NCBI GenBank assembly: GCA_026195895.1
Contig: JAPHRO010000051.1
Coordinates: 1 to 47,767 of the forward strand
DNA: 47,767 bases
From: Gammaproteobacteria bacterium
Lineage (GTDB): Bacteria; Pseudomonadota; Gammaproteobacteria; SZUA-229
Direction of reading: 5' to 3'
Shown: one piece after another, positions 34,158-43,035 of the stretch
How positions within the stretch are numbered: position 1 is the first letter of the stretch
Layout of the letters: each line of letters begins with the position of its first letter
The notes under the pieces: model-generated
Database searches by the model: none
What the model saw: the letters and a program-made list of their open reading frames with translations, nothing else
What the model was told of the DNA's origin: nothing
Program-made: the position numbers and the translations under genes

Positions 34158-34544
34158 TTAACTCGCAGCCTCAATCAGCTCGATACCATTGCCATCAAAA
34201 TCTCTGCAAAAAATGGCTTTGCGTCCAGATTTGCTACGGGTGTAGCTAATGTTATGTGCATCAAGAGCCTGTTCGATGGGCGACAGGGCATCCACCAGTA
34301 GCGCCAGATGCCGATCCCGTCCGCCATGTTCTGGCCGACCATCTACTGGATCAGGATTGGGTAATTCCAGTAAATGAATTTGCTGCTCACCTATGTTTAA
34401 CCAGGCCCCGGAGAATTTCATATCTGGGCGAGCTGGATCGAGCGCCAGCCCCAGTATCCCCGAATAAAATTCCAGCGCTTTAGCCGTATTTTTAACCAAC
34501 AAACTCACATGATGTACTGACAGAACCGACACTTTAGCCTCCAT
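34158..34544 (-). CDS. VOC superfamily (glyoxalase-fold) protein
   Basis: A 128-residue protein with a single VOC module pair: V-H-H-V-S-L-L-V-K-N-T-A-K-A-L-E-F-Y-S-G-I-L-G-L at the start, a central L-L-E-L-P-N-P-D-P, then H-L-A-L-L-V-D and the closing F-C-R-D-F-D-G-N-G-I-E-L-I-E. The metal-binding His and Glu of the fold are present at these sites. The reaction is unknown. The frame continues 15 codons upstream, but the ATG at 34544 fits the usual start. It is divergent from dapC with about 52 bases between the starts. Confidence 0.85.
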   Translation of the reverse strand: MEAKVSVLSVHHVSLLVKNTAKALEFYSGILGLALDPARPDMKFSGAWLNIGEQQIHLLELPNPDPVDGRPEHGGRDRHLALLVDALSPIEQALDAHNISYTRSKSGRKAIFCRDFDGNGIELIEAAS

Positions 34545-34550
34545 AGGGGG

Positions 34551-34556
34551 TATAAT
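34551..34556 (+). promoter_or_regulatory. -10 element before dapC
   Basis: TATAAT, a perfect -10 hexamer, 40 bases upstream of the dapC start and inside the 5' region of the divergent VOC gene frame. No convincing -35 was fixed. Confidence 0.4.
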
Positions 34557-34596
34557 CCGGCCTCTTAAATGAACGGCCACGAATAACACAGTTTAC

Positions 34597-35790
34597 ATGA
34601 ATCCTGATCTGAATCGTCTACAGCCCTATCCTTTTGAAAAGCTGGCGCAACTTAAACAGGGCATTACTCCCGCTGACAAGGCACATATTGCGCTATCTAT
34701 TGGCGAACCCAAGCATCAGCCACCGGCTTTTGTACTGGAAGAACTGGCAAATTCTCTAGCTAAAATAGCCCAGTACCCGCTGACCAAAGGCGCTATCGAA
34801 TTACGGGACAGTATTGCCGGCTGGCTGAGCCGACGCTTTCATTTGAAGCCCGGCGATATAGATCCGGAACGACACATTCTCCCTGTCAACGGCACTCGCG
34901 AAGCCCTGTTCGCCTTTGCCCAGGCCGTCGTTGATCCTGGCCAGAATCCTCTGGTGCTGATGCCCAATCCCTTCTATCAGATTTATGAAGGCGCGGCTTT
35001 TCTTGCTGGCGCAGAACCCTGTTTCTATAACACCAACAGGGAAACCGGTTATTTACCCGATTTTGACGCCATTGCTGAAGCTGACTGGCAACGCTGCCAG
35101 CTACTTTATATTTGTACACCGGGCAACCCAACCGGAGCAGTTATCCCCAAAGAACAGCTCAAAGCCCTGATCGAAAAAGCCGAGAAATACGATTTCATCA
35201 TTGCGTCTGATGAATGCTATTCAGAGATTTATTTTGATGAATCCACGCCACCACCCGGCTTGCTGGAAGCTGCCACTGAAATAGGCAACACCGATTACAA
35301 ACGCTGCATCGTGTTCCACAGCCTGTCCAAACGCTCTAACCTGCCCGGTTTAAGATCTGGCTTCGTCGCCGGCGATGCAGACATCATCCAGGCGTTCTTC
35401 CAGTATCGAACCTACCACGGCTGCGCCATGCCAGGCCATCACCAGCAGGCCAGCATCTGTGCCTGGAATGATGAACAGCATGTGAAAGACAACCGCAAAT
35501 TGTACAAACAAAAATTTAATTCCGTACTGGAAACACTTTCTCCGGTACTGGATGTTAAACTACCGGACGCTGGATTTTACCTGTGGCCCCAGACGCCGGT
35601 AACCGACACAGAATTTGCCCAACGATTATTCGCCGAGCAGAATGTTACGGTTCTACCCGGCCAGTATTTATCCCGTACCAGCAACAATATCAATCCGGGA
35701 GAAAATCATATCCGCATGGCACTGGTAGCCACTGTTGAAGAAACAACAGAAGCTGCAAAACGCATTAGACATCTTATTGAAAATCTTTAA
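34597..35790 (+). CDS. dapC: succinyldiaminopimelate transaminase DapC
   Basis: A 397-residue class I PLP aminotransferase of the succinylated lysine/diaminopimelate pathway. It opens [16 protein letters not shown] and has [29 protein letters not shown] and the PLP lysine in [14 protein letters not shown]. The next gene, dapD, catalyses the preceding step, and starts 14 bases after it. Length is typical. Confidence 0.94.
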   Translation: MNPDLNRLQPYPFEKLAQLKQGITPADKAHIALSIGEPKHQPPAFVLEELANSLAKIAQYPLTKGAIELRDSIAGWLSRRFHLKPGDIDPERHILPVNGTREALFAFAQAVVDPGQNPLVLMPNPFYQIYEGAAFLAGAEPCFYNTNRETGYLPDFDAIAEADWQRCQLLYICTPGNPTGAVIPKEQLKALIEKAEKYDFIIASDECYSEIYFDESTPPPGLLEAATEIGNTDYKRCIVFHSLSKRSNLPGLRSGFVAGDADIIQAFFQYRTYHGCAMPGHHQQASICAWNDEQHVKDNRKLYKQKFNSVLETLSPVLDVKLPDAGFYLWPQTPVTDTEFAQRLFAEQNVTVLPGQYLSRTSNNINPGENHIRMALVATVEETTEAAKRIRHLIENL

Positions 35791-35804
35791 ATTTGGAGAC
35801 CACG

Positions 35805-36629
35805 ATGAGCGATTTACAAAAAATCATCGAAGAAGCATTTGAACACCGCGCGGACATCACGCCCCGCAATGTAGAAACCCGGGTTAGTGAAGCCGTTGAA
35901 GAAGTCATCATGCTGCTGGATTCAGGCCAGGCCCGTGTTGCCGAGAAAAAAGATGGCGACTGGATCGTTAACGAATGGCTGAAAAAAGCCGTACTGCTGT
36001 CATTCCGCATTAACGACAACGAATTTATCAAAGGTGGCTTCACCAACTACTACGATAAAGTACAATCCAAATTTGCCGACTACAACTCACGTGATTTTCG
36101 TGAATCCGGCGTTCGCGTTGTCCCGCCTGCAACGGCTCGCCATGGCTCCTATATCGCACCAAGCACCGTATTGATGCCATCGTATGTGAACATCGGCGCT
36201 TATGTGGATTCTGGCACCATGGTTGATACCTGGGCGACAGTCGGCTCCTGCGCGCAAATTGGAAAAAATGTTCACCTGTCCGGCGGCGTCGGCATTGGTG
36301 GCGTACTGGAACCACTACAGGCAGCGCCAACAATTATCGAAGACAACTGTTTTATCGGTGCCCGCTCAGAAGTGGTTGAAGGTGTTATCGTTGAGGAAGG
36401 TTCTGTTATTTCAATGGGTGTTTACATTGGTCAGAGCACCAGGATTTTTAATCGTGAAACAGGTGAAGTTACTTACGGCCGCATACCTAAAGGCTCTGTT
36501 GTTGTATCTGGCAACCTGCCATCAAAAGATGGTACTTACAGTCTGTATTGTGCCGTTATTGTGAAACAGGTCGATGAAAAAACTCTGAGCAAGGTTGGCA
36601 TTAACGAACTGCTTCGCTCAATCGACTAA
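35805..36629 (+). CDS. dapD: tetrahydrodipicolinate N-succinyltransferase DapD
   Basis: A 274-residue left-handed beta-helix acyltransferase, the same length as E. coli DapD. Hexapeptide repeats run from about residue 105 to 230 ([21 protein letters not shown]). Typical blocks include [16 protein letters not shown] and S-E-V-V-E-G-V. The ATG at 35805 follows GGAG by 7 bases; the frame is open slightly further upstream. A terminator follows. Confidence 0.95.
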   Translation: MSDLQKIIEEAFEHRADITPRNVETRVSEAVEEVIMLLDSGQARVAEKKDGDWIVNEWLKKAVLLSFRINDNEFIKGGFTNYYDKVQSKFADYNSRDFRESGVRVVPPATARHGSYIAPSTVLMPSYVNIGAYVDSGTMVDTWATVGSCAQIGKNVHLSGGVGIGGVLEPLQAAPTIIEDNCFIGARSEVVEGVIVEEGSVISMGVYIGQSTRIFNRETGEVTYGRIPKGSVVVSGNLPSKDGTYSLYCAVIVKQVDEKTLSKVGINELLRSID

Positions 36630-36639
36630 CACCCTTCCT

Positions 36640-36665
36640 CCTCTCCCTTCACGGGAGAGGATATT
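36640..36665 (+). terminator. hairpin terminator after dapD
   Basis: CCTCTCCC, 5-base loop TTCAC, GGGAGAGG, located 10 bases after the dapD stop. The T-tract downstream is weak (ATATTTCATT). Confidence 0.65.
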
Positions 36666-36760
36666 TCATTTATATTGTTCATCAAACTAGTTGCTACAAA
36701 TCAAGCCATACCGCTACTACACGGGTAAGCTTTATATGACTTATTCGTCTGGTACTGACA

Positions 36761-37480
36761 ATGAAACTTCTGCAAATTCCACTCTATCTTATTTGCTTTT
36801 TCCTGATGTATAACACATCGGTTGCCGACGATATTCGCATCTATACATCGCTCAGCGGTGTCCTGTTATTTTTTGCAGCCCTGTATTTAAGCTTTCGCCT
36901 GCACGGCCCCAAAATAAGACCCAGGTTTTGTATCATTCTTAAAAAATATAATACGCACCCATTGTCACTTGTCTTCCTTGGCTTCAGTCTTATCTGGGGC
37001 AGTGCCAGTATTATTCAGAACAGCCAAATCATTGCAGCACTATCGGTTGCCGCATTGTTAACAAGCATGGCTCTTGCTGTAGAGACAGCAAAGCTTTGCT
37101 ATGCAATGGGATTTACAGAACGCACAACCGCTCCTCGAACTGCCATTGCTGCCATAATTTTATTAATCCTGTTAGCAGGAATTAAGCTAACCGGCAGTGA
37201 GAATGCCTTTATATATCTTTTTATACCCGGAATAATGTATATAGCAATCCCGGCTTATTTTATTGCTCTGCTGGTGAGTGCTTCGAAACACTATGTGAAA
37301 GAAATCAGCACTAACTATTATATTGCCAACCTGGCTGCTATCATTTCAGGCGGTGCTGTACTGAGCCACGCATCTATAAACGATTTAACACAGGTTAAAT
37401 ATCTTGCCGGCATTTTTCTGGCACTCTTTCTGATTGAAAAATTAACGGATTTTTTACCTGTTAAAACCAGGCAGAACTAA
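36761..37480 (+). CDS. integral membrane protein, unknown
   Basis: A 239-residue protein with about seven predicted TM helices spread over the whole length (for example residues 5-20, 28-45, 68-85, 90-110, 125-143, 148-172 and 187-205). No conserved motif or family recognised. Few charged residues lie in the TM parts. It is followed 3 bases later by a degenerate fragment of an arsC-like start (37484-37543). Confidence 0.7.
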   Translation: MKLLQIPLYLICFFLMYNTSVADDIRIYTSLSGVLLFFAALYLSFRLHGPKIRPRFCIILKKYNTHPLSLVFLGFSLIWGSASIIQNSQIIAALSVAALLTSMALAVETAKLCYAMGFTERTTAPRTAIAAIILLILLAGIKLTGSENAFIYLFIPGIMYIAIPAYFIALLVSASKHYVKEISTNYYIANLAAIISGGAVLSHASINDLTQVKYLAGIFLALFLIEKLTDFLPVKTRQN

Positions 37481-37483
37481 CTC

Positions 37484-37543
37484 ATGGTAATTATTTACGG
37501 CATACCTATTTGCGAGACATTGTTTACAATTCAACTATACTGA
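37484..37543 (+). pseudogene. degenerate 5' fragment of an arsC/yffB-like gene
   Basis: An ATG opens 19 codons: M-V-I-I-Y-G-I-P-I-C-E-T-L-F.. ending at TGA. The intact arsC/yffB gene 3.6 kb away opens M-I-K-L-Y-G-I-P-N-C-D-T-I-K. Over the first 39 bases 28 are identical, including an unbroken 12-base TACGGCATACCT and 19 of 20 bases across that core. After this the two diverge completely. It is most simply the remnant of a second copy of the gene start. Confidence 0.6.
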
Positions 37544-37721
37544 TAATTTTCCTGTAACCACTGACCCACACTTTGACTTGTCCGTTTTTACCGATAGAGA
37601 CCGCCTCACAAAATCGATATTGCCCTTTTTATAACTATGGCTGTATAACTATAATTCATGGAGTTTTGAGGGCTGTAAACTTAACTGTAAGCGGTAAACA
37701 ATCTCAGAATACGACTTTGAA

Positions 37722-38561
37722 ATGCTTATGAAACTCATTTATGTATTTTTAGCACTCCTTGTTTTATTACTTGCCTCGCTGCTAATCTTACGATTGTTAG
37801 ATTGGCGCGCAGATCAATCTGAATGGCAAAAACTGACTTCCTTACAGCCTGCAAATCCCGAGCAATACGATTCATCAATGGTGGCGAATTTACCCGAACC
37901 CGCCCAACGTTTTTTCAACTTCAGCATTGCACCAGGCACACCTTTATATACAGTGGCAGAAATTGATATGGGAGGCCAGTTCAGCCTGGGTTCTCTAGAA
38001 AAACCTGATTATCAAGCTATGCAAGCTTTCCAGATCCTCGCTGCGCCTCATGGTTTTGTATGGTCCTTGAAGTTACCCGGTTTAATATCTGGTTCTGATT
38101 CTGCCAGATGGACAAGATTTAGAATATTGGGTTTTATTCCGGTAGCACGGATGGGAGGCGAATCAGACCACACCCGATCAGCCTATGGGCGTTATGTAGC
38201 TGAGGCTGTATTCTGGACGCCCGCTGCAATATTACCGAGAGCAGGTGTGACCTGGGAAAGAATTGATGAGAACACGGCTCGTGTCACCATGACACACGGA
38301 AAGCTTTCACAGGCTGTCGATATTACAGTGAATACCGAGGAGCAAGCTGTTAAGGTTTCCTTTATGCGTTGGAGCAATGCAAACCCGGAAAAAATACATC
38401 GTTTGCAGCCGTTCGGTGGTTATCTATCGGACTATCGTGTTGTACAGGGTTTTAAGTTGCCGTTTAGTATTGAAGCGGGAAACATGTTTGACACAAACGA
38501 GTATTTTCCTTTTTACAAAGCCAAAGTCAGTGCCATTCGTTTTCCAGGGGCCGACAGATGA
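37722..38561 (+). CDS. DUF6544-like membrane-anchored protein
   Basis: A 279-residue protein with an N-terminal TM helix (about 4-24). The body starts V-A-N-L-P-E-P-A-Q-R-F-F-N-F-S-I-A-P-G-T-P and includes F-Q-I-L-A-A-P-H-G-F-V-W and P-A-A-I-L-P-R-A-G-V-T-W, which fit the DUF6544 pattern as I recall it. The function is unknown. First of three cassette genes, 26 bases before the CPBP gene. The M-L-M start gives two possible ATGs; no strong ribosome site was seen. Confidence 0.72.
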   Translation: MLMKLIYVFLALLVLLLASLLILRLLDWRADQSEWQKLTSLQPANPEQYDSSMVANLPEPAQRFFNFSIAPGTPLYTVAEIDMGGQFSLGSLEKPDYQAMQAFQILAAPHGFVWSLKLPGLISGSDSARWTRFRILGFIPVARMGGESDHTRSAYGRYVAEAVFWTPAAILPRAGVTWERIDENTARVTMTHGKLSQAVDITVNTEEQAVKVSFMRWSNANPEKIHRLQPFGGYLSDYRVVQGFKLPFSIEAGNMFDTNEYFPFYKAKVSAIRFPGADR

Positions 38562-38586
38562 ATTGGTTAAATTTGGAGAGCCTGTC

Positions 38587-39465
38587 ATGATTACAGCTAC
38601 ATCAGGCGCTGACAATCGACAGATTCCCATCATCAGTCTACTGCCATTTCTGCTTATTACTTTTGGTTTAGCCTGGGGAATCCTGGCTCTGTTTATATTT
38701 CTCCCAGACCAGATGGCCGAGATATTCGGCGAATTGACCGGCCAGCATCCACTTTTTTTCCTGGCGGTATATGCACCTGCGATTGCTGCCTTCATTGTCA
38801 TCACATACATCAGTGGCCTGGGGGGATTACGGCGTTATCTTTCTCGATTACTGATCTGGCGCTGCTCGTTGGTCTGGTATGCTTTTTTGATTATCGGTAT
38901 TCCACTGCTGTTTTTCGGTGGTTCTGCGTTGAAAGGCAATCTTTTTGCTGAAGCGTTTCCGTTTGCCTCAATTCAGCCACTTCTCATAGCCTTGTTACTT
39001 GTTGCTATCAAAGGACCGATTGAGGAGTTTGGCTGGCGAGGGCTGGCCCTGCCTCTGCTGCAAAGGAAGCTCGCACCCGTCTGGGCCGCACTGATTCTAG
39101 GTATCATTTGGGGTTTCTGGCATCTGCCAGCATTCCTGTTGAGCGGCACCCAGCAGAGCGATTGGTCTTTCACTCCATTTTTCGCCGGCACGATTGCAGT
39201 CAGTTTAATCGTGACAGCACTTTTTAATGCATCTCGCGGCAGCATCCTGCTGCCTGCATTGATGCATTTTCAACTCATCAACCCTGTCTGGCCTGATGCT
39301 CAGCCCTATGACACAATTTTTTTCATAGCGGCTGCGGCTCTGGTTGTCTGGTTCAACCGAAAAACCATGTTCACTAAAGGCAGTGCCGTCACAGAGGTTA
39401 TCCCCCACGCCGAAAGCAAGGTGATGCCGCATGACCTCGGAAGCGGAACAGGCAACGCGTCTTGA
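38587..39465 (+). CDS. CPBP-family intramembrane metalloprotease
   Basis: A 292-residue multi-pass membrane protein. The ABI/CPBP catalytic motifs are E-E-F-G-W-R-G (Glu146, Glu147) and W-G-F-W-H-L-P (His179), with a further His227 in L-L-P-A-L-M-H. The frame is open 70 codons upstream across the previous gene, but GGAGAG 7 bases before the ATG at 38587 fixes the start. The substrate is unknown; relatives include Rce1 and bacteriocin-immunity proteins. Confidence 0.88.
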   Translation: MITATSGADNRQIPIISLLPFLLITFGLAWGILALFIFLPDQMAEIFGELTGQHPLFFLAVYAPAIAAFIVITYISGLGGLRRYLSRLLIWRCSLVWYAFLIIGIPLLFFGGSALKGNLFAEAFPFASIQPLLIALLLVAIKGPIEEFGWRGLALPLLQRKLAPVWAALILGIIWGFWHLPAFLLSGTQQSDWSFTPFFAGTIAVSLIVTALFNASRGSILLPALMHFQLINPVWPDAQPYDTIFFIAAAALVVWFNRKTMFTKGSAVTEVIPHAESKVMPHDLGSGTGNAS

Positions 39466-40759
39466 AACTTCTGATAGAAATGAAGAAACTGGCATGCTAA
39501 AGCAAGGTAAAGGAATTTTGAGTCGTCTTGCGAGATTTCGTTTTTGGAACGTGATCCTCTCCATCTTCATGCTCCTGCTGATACTGGCATGGCTTTTTTC
39601 ACTGCTGACAACAACTAAACCAAAATCGACTTCCGTAGCTGCATCTAATCTATCTGCCACATTTCAGTCAGCACTCGATGCCTTTCAGAAGCAATATAAC
39701 TTCCCGGGAGCAACCGCTGCCTTTGTGTTACAGGACGGTACAGTCGGTGTTGCAGCAACTGGCGTCGCCGATATAGAAGCAGGAACACTGATGGACGTGC
39801 AATCACGTATGCTTTCAGCCAGTATTGGCAAGACCTTTGTGGGAGCAACAACACTAGCGCTGGCTCATGAAGGTTTACTGGATCTTGATATCCCTGTATC
39901 TCGATGGTTAGGTGATCGGCAGTGGTTTACTCGTTTGCCCAATTACGATGCAATCACCTTACGCCATCTTCTGAACCACACTTCTGGCTTGCCGGATCAT
40001 GTGCATCTGCAAAGCTTTGCCACTGCTGTCTCTCACAAATGGCGAGAGAAAGATAATCCCTTTCCACCCGAAACCCTGATTCAGTTTTTTCTGGATCTGC
40101 CACCGCTTTTCAAGGCTGGCAAGGGCTGGGCCTATACAGACACCGGGTACATCCTGATCGGACTGGTGATCGAAAATGCCACGGCTAGAAGTTACTACGA
40201 TGAGATTAAGCAGCGCTTCCTGACACCGCTAGGTCTTAAACTAACGGCCCCGGCTGAACGTCGTGATCTGCCGGGGCTCGCCGCTGGATACATGGCCGCG
40301 GATAATGCTTTCGGACTTCCCCGAAAAACAATTACGGCAGATGGTGTGATGGTGTGGCATCCTGGTTTCGAATGGACTGGCGGTGGCCTGGTGAGTAATT
40401 CACGCGAACTTGCCCTTTGGGGCGCGGCGCTTTTCCGGGGCAATGCAATGCCCCACCCCTATCTGGATGAACTTCTGAATTCAGTTCCGATTAGCCCGGA
40501 CACAGCCGAGATCCAGTATGGTGCAGGGATTGGGATTTATCGTACTGGCCCCTTTGGCCCGGTTTACGGTCATGGAGGATGGGTACCCGGCTACAGTTCA
40601 AGCCTCCGTTACTATCCAGACCATGGGGTCGCCATTGCTTTCCAGATCAACACTGATATCGACATAGTAGATGACACGACGAACCTTGTGAGTGAAATGG
40701 AAGCACGACTCGCTGAAATTATCATATCTGCAACTAGTAGCTTTAGCAATGGACATTGA
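39431..40759 (+). CDS. membrane-anchored serine hydrolase, beta-lactamase/DD-peptidase (class C) family
   Basis: A 442-residue protein with an N-terminal TM helix (about 40-60) and a class C-type serine hydrolase domain. The catalytic S-x-x-K is S-I-G-K (Ser131, Lys134). The tyrosine motif is Y-T-D (Tyr235), usually Y-x-N. The third motif is H-G-G (His381). The start overlaps the CPBP gene by 35 bases and follows AAGGTG; an ATG at 39494 is an alternative. Members include esterases, peptidases and penicillin-binding-like enzymes. Antibiotic resistance cannot be inferred. Confidence 0.87.
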   Translation: MTSEAEQATRLETSDRNEETGMLKQGKGILSRLARFRFWNVILSIFMLLLILAWLFSLLTTTKPKSTSVAASNLSATFQSALDAFQKQYNFPGATAAFVLQDGTVGVAATGVADIEAGTLMDVQSRMLSASIGKTFVGATTLALAHEGLLDLDIPVSRWLGDRQWFTRLPNYDAITLRHLLNHTSGLPDHVHLQSFATAVSHKWREKDNPFPPETLIQFFLDLPPLFKAGKGWAYTDTGYILIGLVIENATARSYYDEIKQRFLTPLGLKLTAPAERRDLPGLAAGYMAADNAFGLPRKTITADGVMVWHPGFEWTGGGLVSNSRELALWGAALFRGNAMPHPYLDELLNSVPISPDTAEIQYGAGIGIYRTGPFGPVYGHGGWVPGYSSSLRYYPDHGVAIAFQINTDIDIVDDTTNLVSEMEARLAEIIISATSSFSNGH

Positions 40760-41113
40760 GTCTGCAAGTTAAATTCCTGGGCGCATAGAAATTTGCTATT
40801 GTGTTAGCGCACCTGTTAACAATGTCAATTAATACGGACATTTGATCCGTTGTCGCTTATAAATGCTCGATTATTCGCGACACACAAAAGCTCAGCTTTT
40901 CTGTTAAAGCAGACGACTGATATTGTATTTCTCAGTTCCAGCTAATGATTGAAAACAAGCATTTAGGCAAACTATGCCTGTATGAATAATTAAAGTGATT
41001 ATTCTAGCCAGATACTTGCTTACCCCGGTTTATTTACATTACCAATATATCTATTCACCGAGTAAAATACTCGACCTATATATTAAAACCCTCTTAAGAG
41101 TTGATTCAAAACC
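40760..41113. other. intergenic region before arsC/yffB
   Basis: About 354 bases between the serine hydrolase and arsC/yffB. It contains the palindromic IscR-like box at 41056-41080. No gene was seen. Confidence 0.5.
41056..41080 (+). promoter_or_regulatory. IscR type-1-like operator before arsC/yffB
   Basis: CACCGAGTAAAATACTCGAC contains a perfect CGAGTA-AAA-TACTCG palindrome. Its 15-base core CCGAGTAAAATACTC is identical to the site before sufB. It ends about 34 bases before the gene start. Confidence 0.6.
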
Positions 41114-41467
41114 ATGATTAAGTTATACGGCATACCTAATTGCGACACCATAAAAAAAGCTAGAAAGTGGCTAACTGACAATAATATTAAATATGAATTT
41201 TATGATTATAAAAAACAGGGCGTGCCCGAAAAAGCGCTTAAGAAATGGATTAAACAGCTTGGCTGGGAAATATTACTAAACAAACGAGGTACTACCTGGA
41301 GAAAGCTTGACGACACCACTAAAAACAGCATAGATCAGACATCTGCGATTCAGCTAATGCTGGACTATCCCAGTATAATTAAACGCCCGGTACTGGATCT
41401 GGGCAATAAATATGAAGCAGGCTTTACAGCAGAGAAATATCAGCAGTTGTTCGAAAATAAAACATAG
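41114..41467 (+). CDS. ArsC/Spx-family reductase, YffB-like
   Basis: A 117-residue thioredoxin-fold protein of the ArsC/Spx family. It opens with L-Y-G-I-P-N-C-D-T-I-K-K-A-R-K-W-L (Cys10) and has the N-K-R-G-T-T-W-R-K-L segment and I-I-K-R-P-V-L near the end, typical of the YffB/ArsC-like group found near dap genes in many gammaproteobacteria. There is only one N-terminal Cys (no CXXC), so it is unlikely to be a classical Spx. The exact reaction is unknown. It is preceded by an IscR-like palindrome and stands in front of the convergent ATPase gene. Confidence 0.9.
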   Translation: MIKLYGIPNCDTIKKARKWLTDNNIKYEFYDYKKQGVPEKALKKWIKQLGWEILLNKRGTTWRKLDDTTKNSIDQTSAIQLMLDYPSIIKRPVLDLGNKYEAGFTAEKYQQLFENKT

Positions 41468-41475
41468 CGACTTAA

Positions 41476-43035
41476 CTAATCTGTTAAAGAGGCATATTTG
41501 ATACTATCAAGCAGGGATTCAGTAACTTCAGCAGCCGATGCTGGTTTATGTTGATCTTTGTTCACCTGAGCAACTGAATCCACATTGATTTTTTGTCTGA
41601 AGTCATTCAAGTATTTATTCTGTATCAGCATGGTCAACTGCTCTAGCTCTTCATTATTTTTTTCTGCACAATAAACCATGTTGTGGGCTTCGTGTAATTT
41701 ACCCGCCTGTTCATTATCACGCCCCTGATAAATCAGATTTAAAGTAAATAATAAATTACATATTCTATCTCTTTCTACATCGCCAAGATCGAGAGACTGG
41801 TATAACGCATAGATAGTGTCAAACGGAAACGATTTATACTGATCTACATAACTATTAATAAGCTGACATATATATTGTGCCGAAGCATCTTTATCAGTTT
41901 TAGAAAAATTATCTTTATAAAAAAGCTGCAGTGATGACAGTAGCTCATTAATATCCGACTGCGCCAAATCATTATGCTCCAATGAATGACTAAGCATTTT
42001 TGCAACATCAACTGGATAGCTGTTAAATCGTTTAAAATAAGTATCCAGAAACCCGGTAAGCGTATCCGTCACTTCTTCCCTGGTCATATCGGGATCATCA
42101 ATATAATTCAGAATTGAATATTTATGCTCGACCAGCATTTGTCTTTTAGTTAATAATGCAGCCGATCTGAGCTTATGCCTTGAAAAATGCCCGGTTTCTG
42201 GCGTAGAAAAATCAGGCAGTTGGTCTGCCTGTTCTTTTTGCCAGAAAACACTTAATCCTTTTTCATCATCCGCTTTACTGGACAACCGATCCAGCGTTTT
42301 AGATAACCGTTCAAAGCAACGGGACGAAAGGGCTGCCGGTGTCTCGATGATGACTGGATTCTGCGCACAAATAGCCTCAGACAGAAGCTCATCTTTTAAT
42401 ACAAAACCTAAATAAGCGACTTTACAACCAATGTATTTAGCAACCGCCATGGAAAAGCGTTTATAGGTTTTTCGGGCATTCAATTCGGATGCGGTTAAGT
42501 TAACGACGACATTCAGTCGCTTCTTGTAGCCTCTTTTTTTCAACACTCGCACTAGTGAAAATGCATCCGTTAACGATGTCGGCTCGGGTGTAATCACCAC
42601 TATACAATGCTGGGCGGTCTCAATAAACGACAGCACATTGTCGTGGATACCTGCTGAGGTATCCACCAGAATATAGTCATACTCGCGCTCTAGTTTGGAC
42701 AGCGCATATATTAACCGCTGTTTTTCCACCCGCTGTAGCTTATCGAAATCGGTAATACCGGAAGCACCAGGAACCAGGCTAATACCTGATCTCTGTATCA
42801 TGATGCCGTGAATACTCTTCTCGCCTTTAAGCACATGCTCAAGCGTAAACTCGGGCATCACTTTAAGCATGATATTTATATTGGCTAAATTTGAGTCGGC
42901 ATCAAACAGGCAAACTTTATAGCCCTGCTGAGCCAGCGCAATGCCTGTATTAACTGTAAGGGATGTCTTGCCAACGCCACCTTTACCACTGGTGATCGCT
43001 ATAATTTTTGCGGATTTAGGACCTGAACTGCCCAT
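41476..43035 (-). CDS. MinD/ParA-family ATPase (FlhG-like) with repeated C-terminal domain
   Basis: A 519-residue protein. The N-terminal half (to about 250) is a deviant-Walker-A ATPase: S-G-K-G-G-V-G-K-T-S-L, D-A-D-S-N-L-A-N-I-N, and V-D-T-S-A-G-I-H-D-N, closest in pattern to FlhG/MinD-like regulators. The C-terminal half (about 300-515) is helical and contains two similar units of about 45 residues, at about 329-373 and 392-436, sharing Y-x(4-5)-[FS]-x-P-x-D-x(4)-L-x-x-S-L-x(4)-D and L-L-x-x-L-x-L-x-Y. No second ATPase motif is present, and no known domain was recognised in this half. The ATG at 43035 is preferred over an upstream GTG at 43044. Divergent from the HDOD-kinase gene. Confidence 0.83.
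   Translation of the reverse strand: MGSSGPKSAKIIAITSGKGGVGKTSLTVNTGIALAQQGYKVCLFDADSNLANINIMLKVMPEFTLEHVLKGEKSIHGIMIQRSGISLVPGASGITDFDKLQRVEKQRLIYALSKLEREYDYILVDTSAGIHDNVLSFIETAQHCIVVITPEPTSLTDAFSLVRVLKKRGYKKRLNVVVNLTASELNARKTYKRFSMAVAKYIGCKVAYLGFVLKDELLSEAICAQNPVIIETPAALSSRCFERLSKTLDRLSSKADDEKGLSVFWQKEQADQLPDFSTPETGHFSRHKLRSAALLTKRQMLVEHKYSILNYIDDPDMTREEVTDTLTGFLDTYFKRFNSYPVDVAKMLSHSLEHNDLAQSDINELLSSLQLFYKDNFSKTDKDASAQYICQLINSYVDQYKSFPFDTIYALYQSLDLGDVERDRICNLLFTLNLIYQGRDNEQAGKLHEAHNMVYCAEKNNEELEQLTMLIQNKYLNDFRQKINVDSVAQVNKDQHKPASAAEVTESLLDSIKYASLTD

Noticed and set aside
38377-38586. 70-codon N-terminal extension of the CPBP protease
   Set aside because: It overlaps the preceding gene in another frame, and a good GGAGAG site places the start at 38587.
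39431-40759. Reading the serine hydrolase as an antibiotic-resistance beta-lactamase
   Set aside because: The class C motifs are shared by many esterases and peptidases; the tyrosine motif is Y-T-D and it is membrane-anchored, so resistance is not supported.
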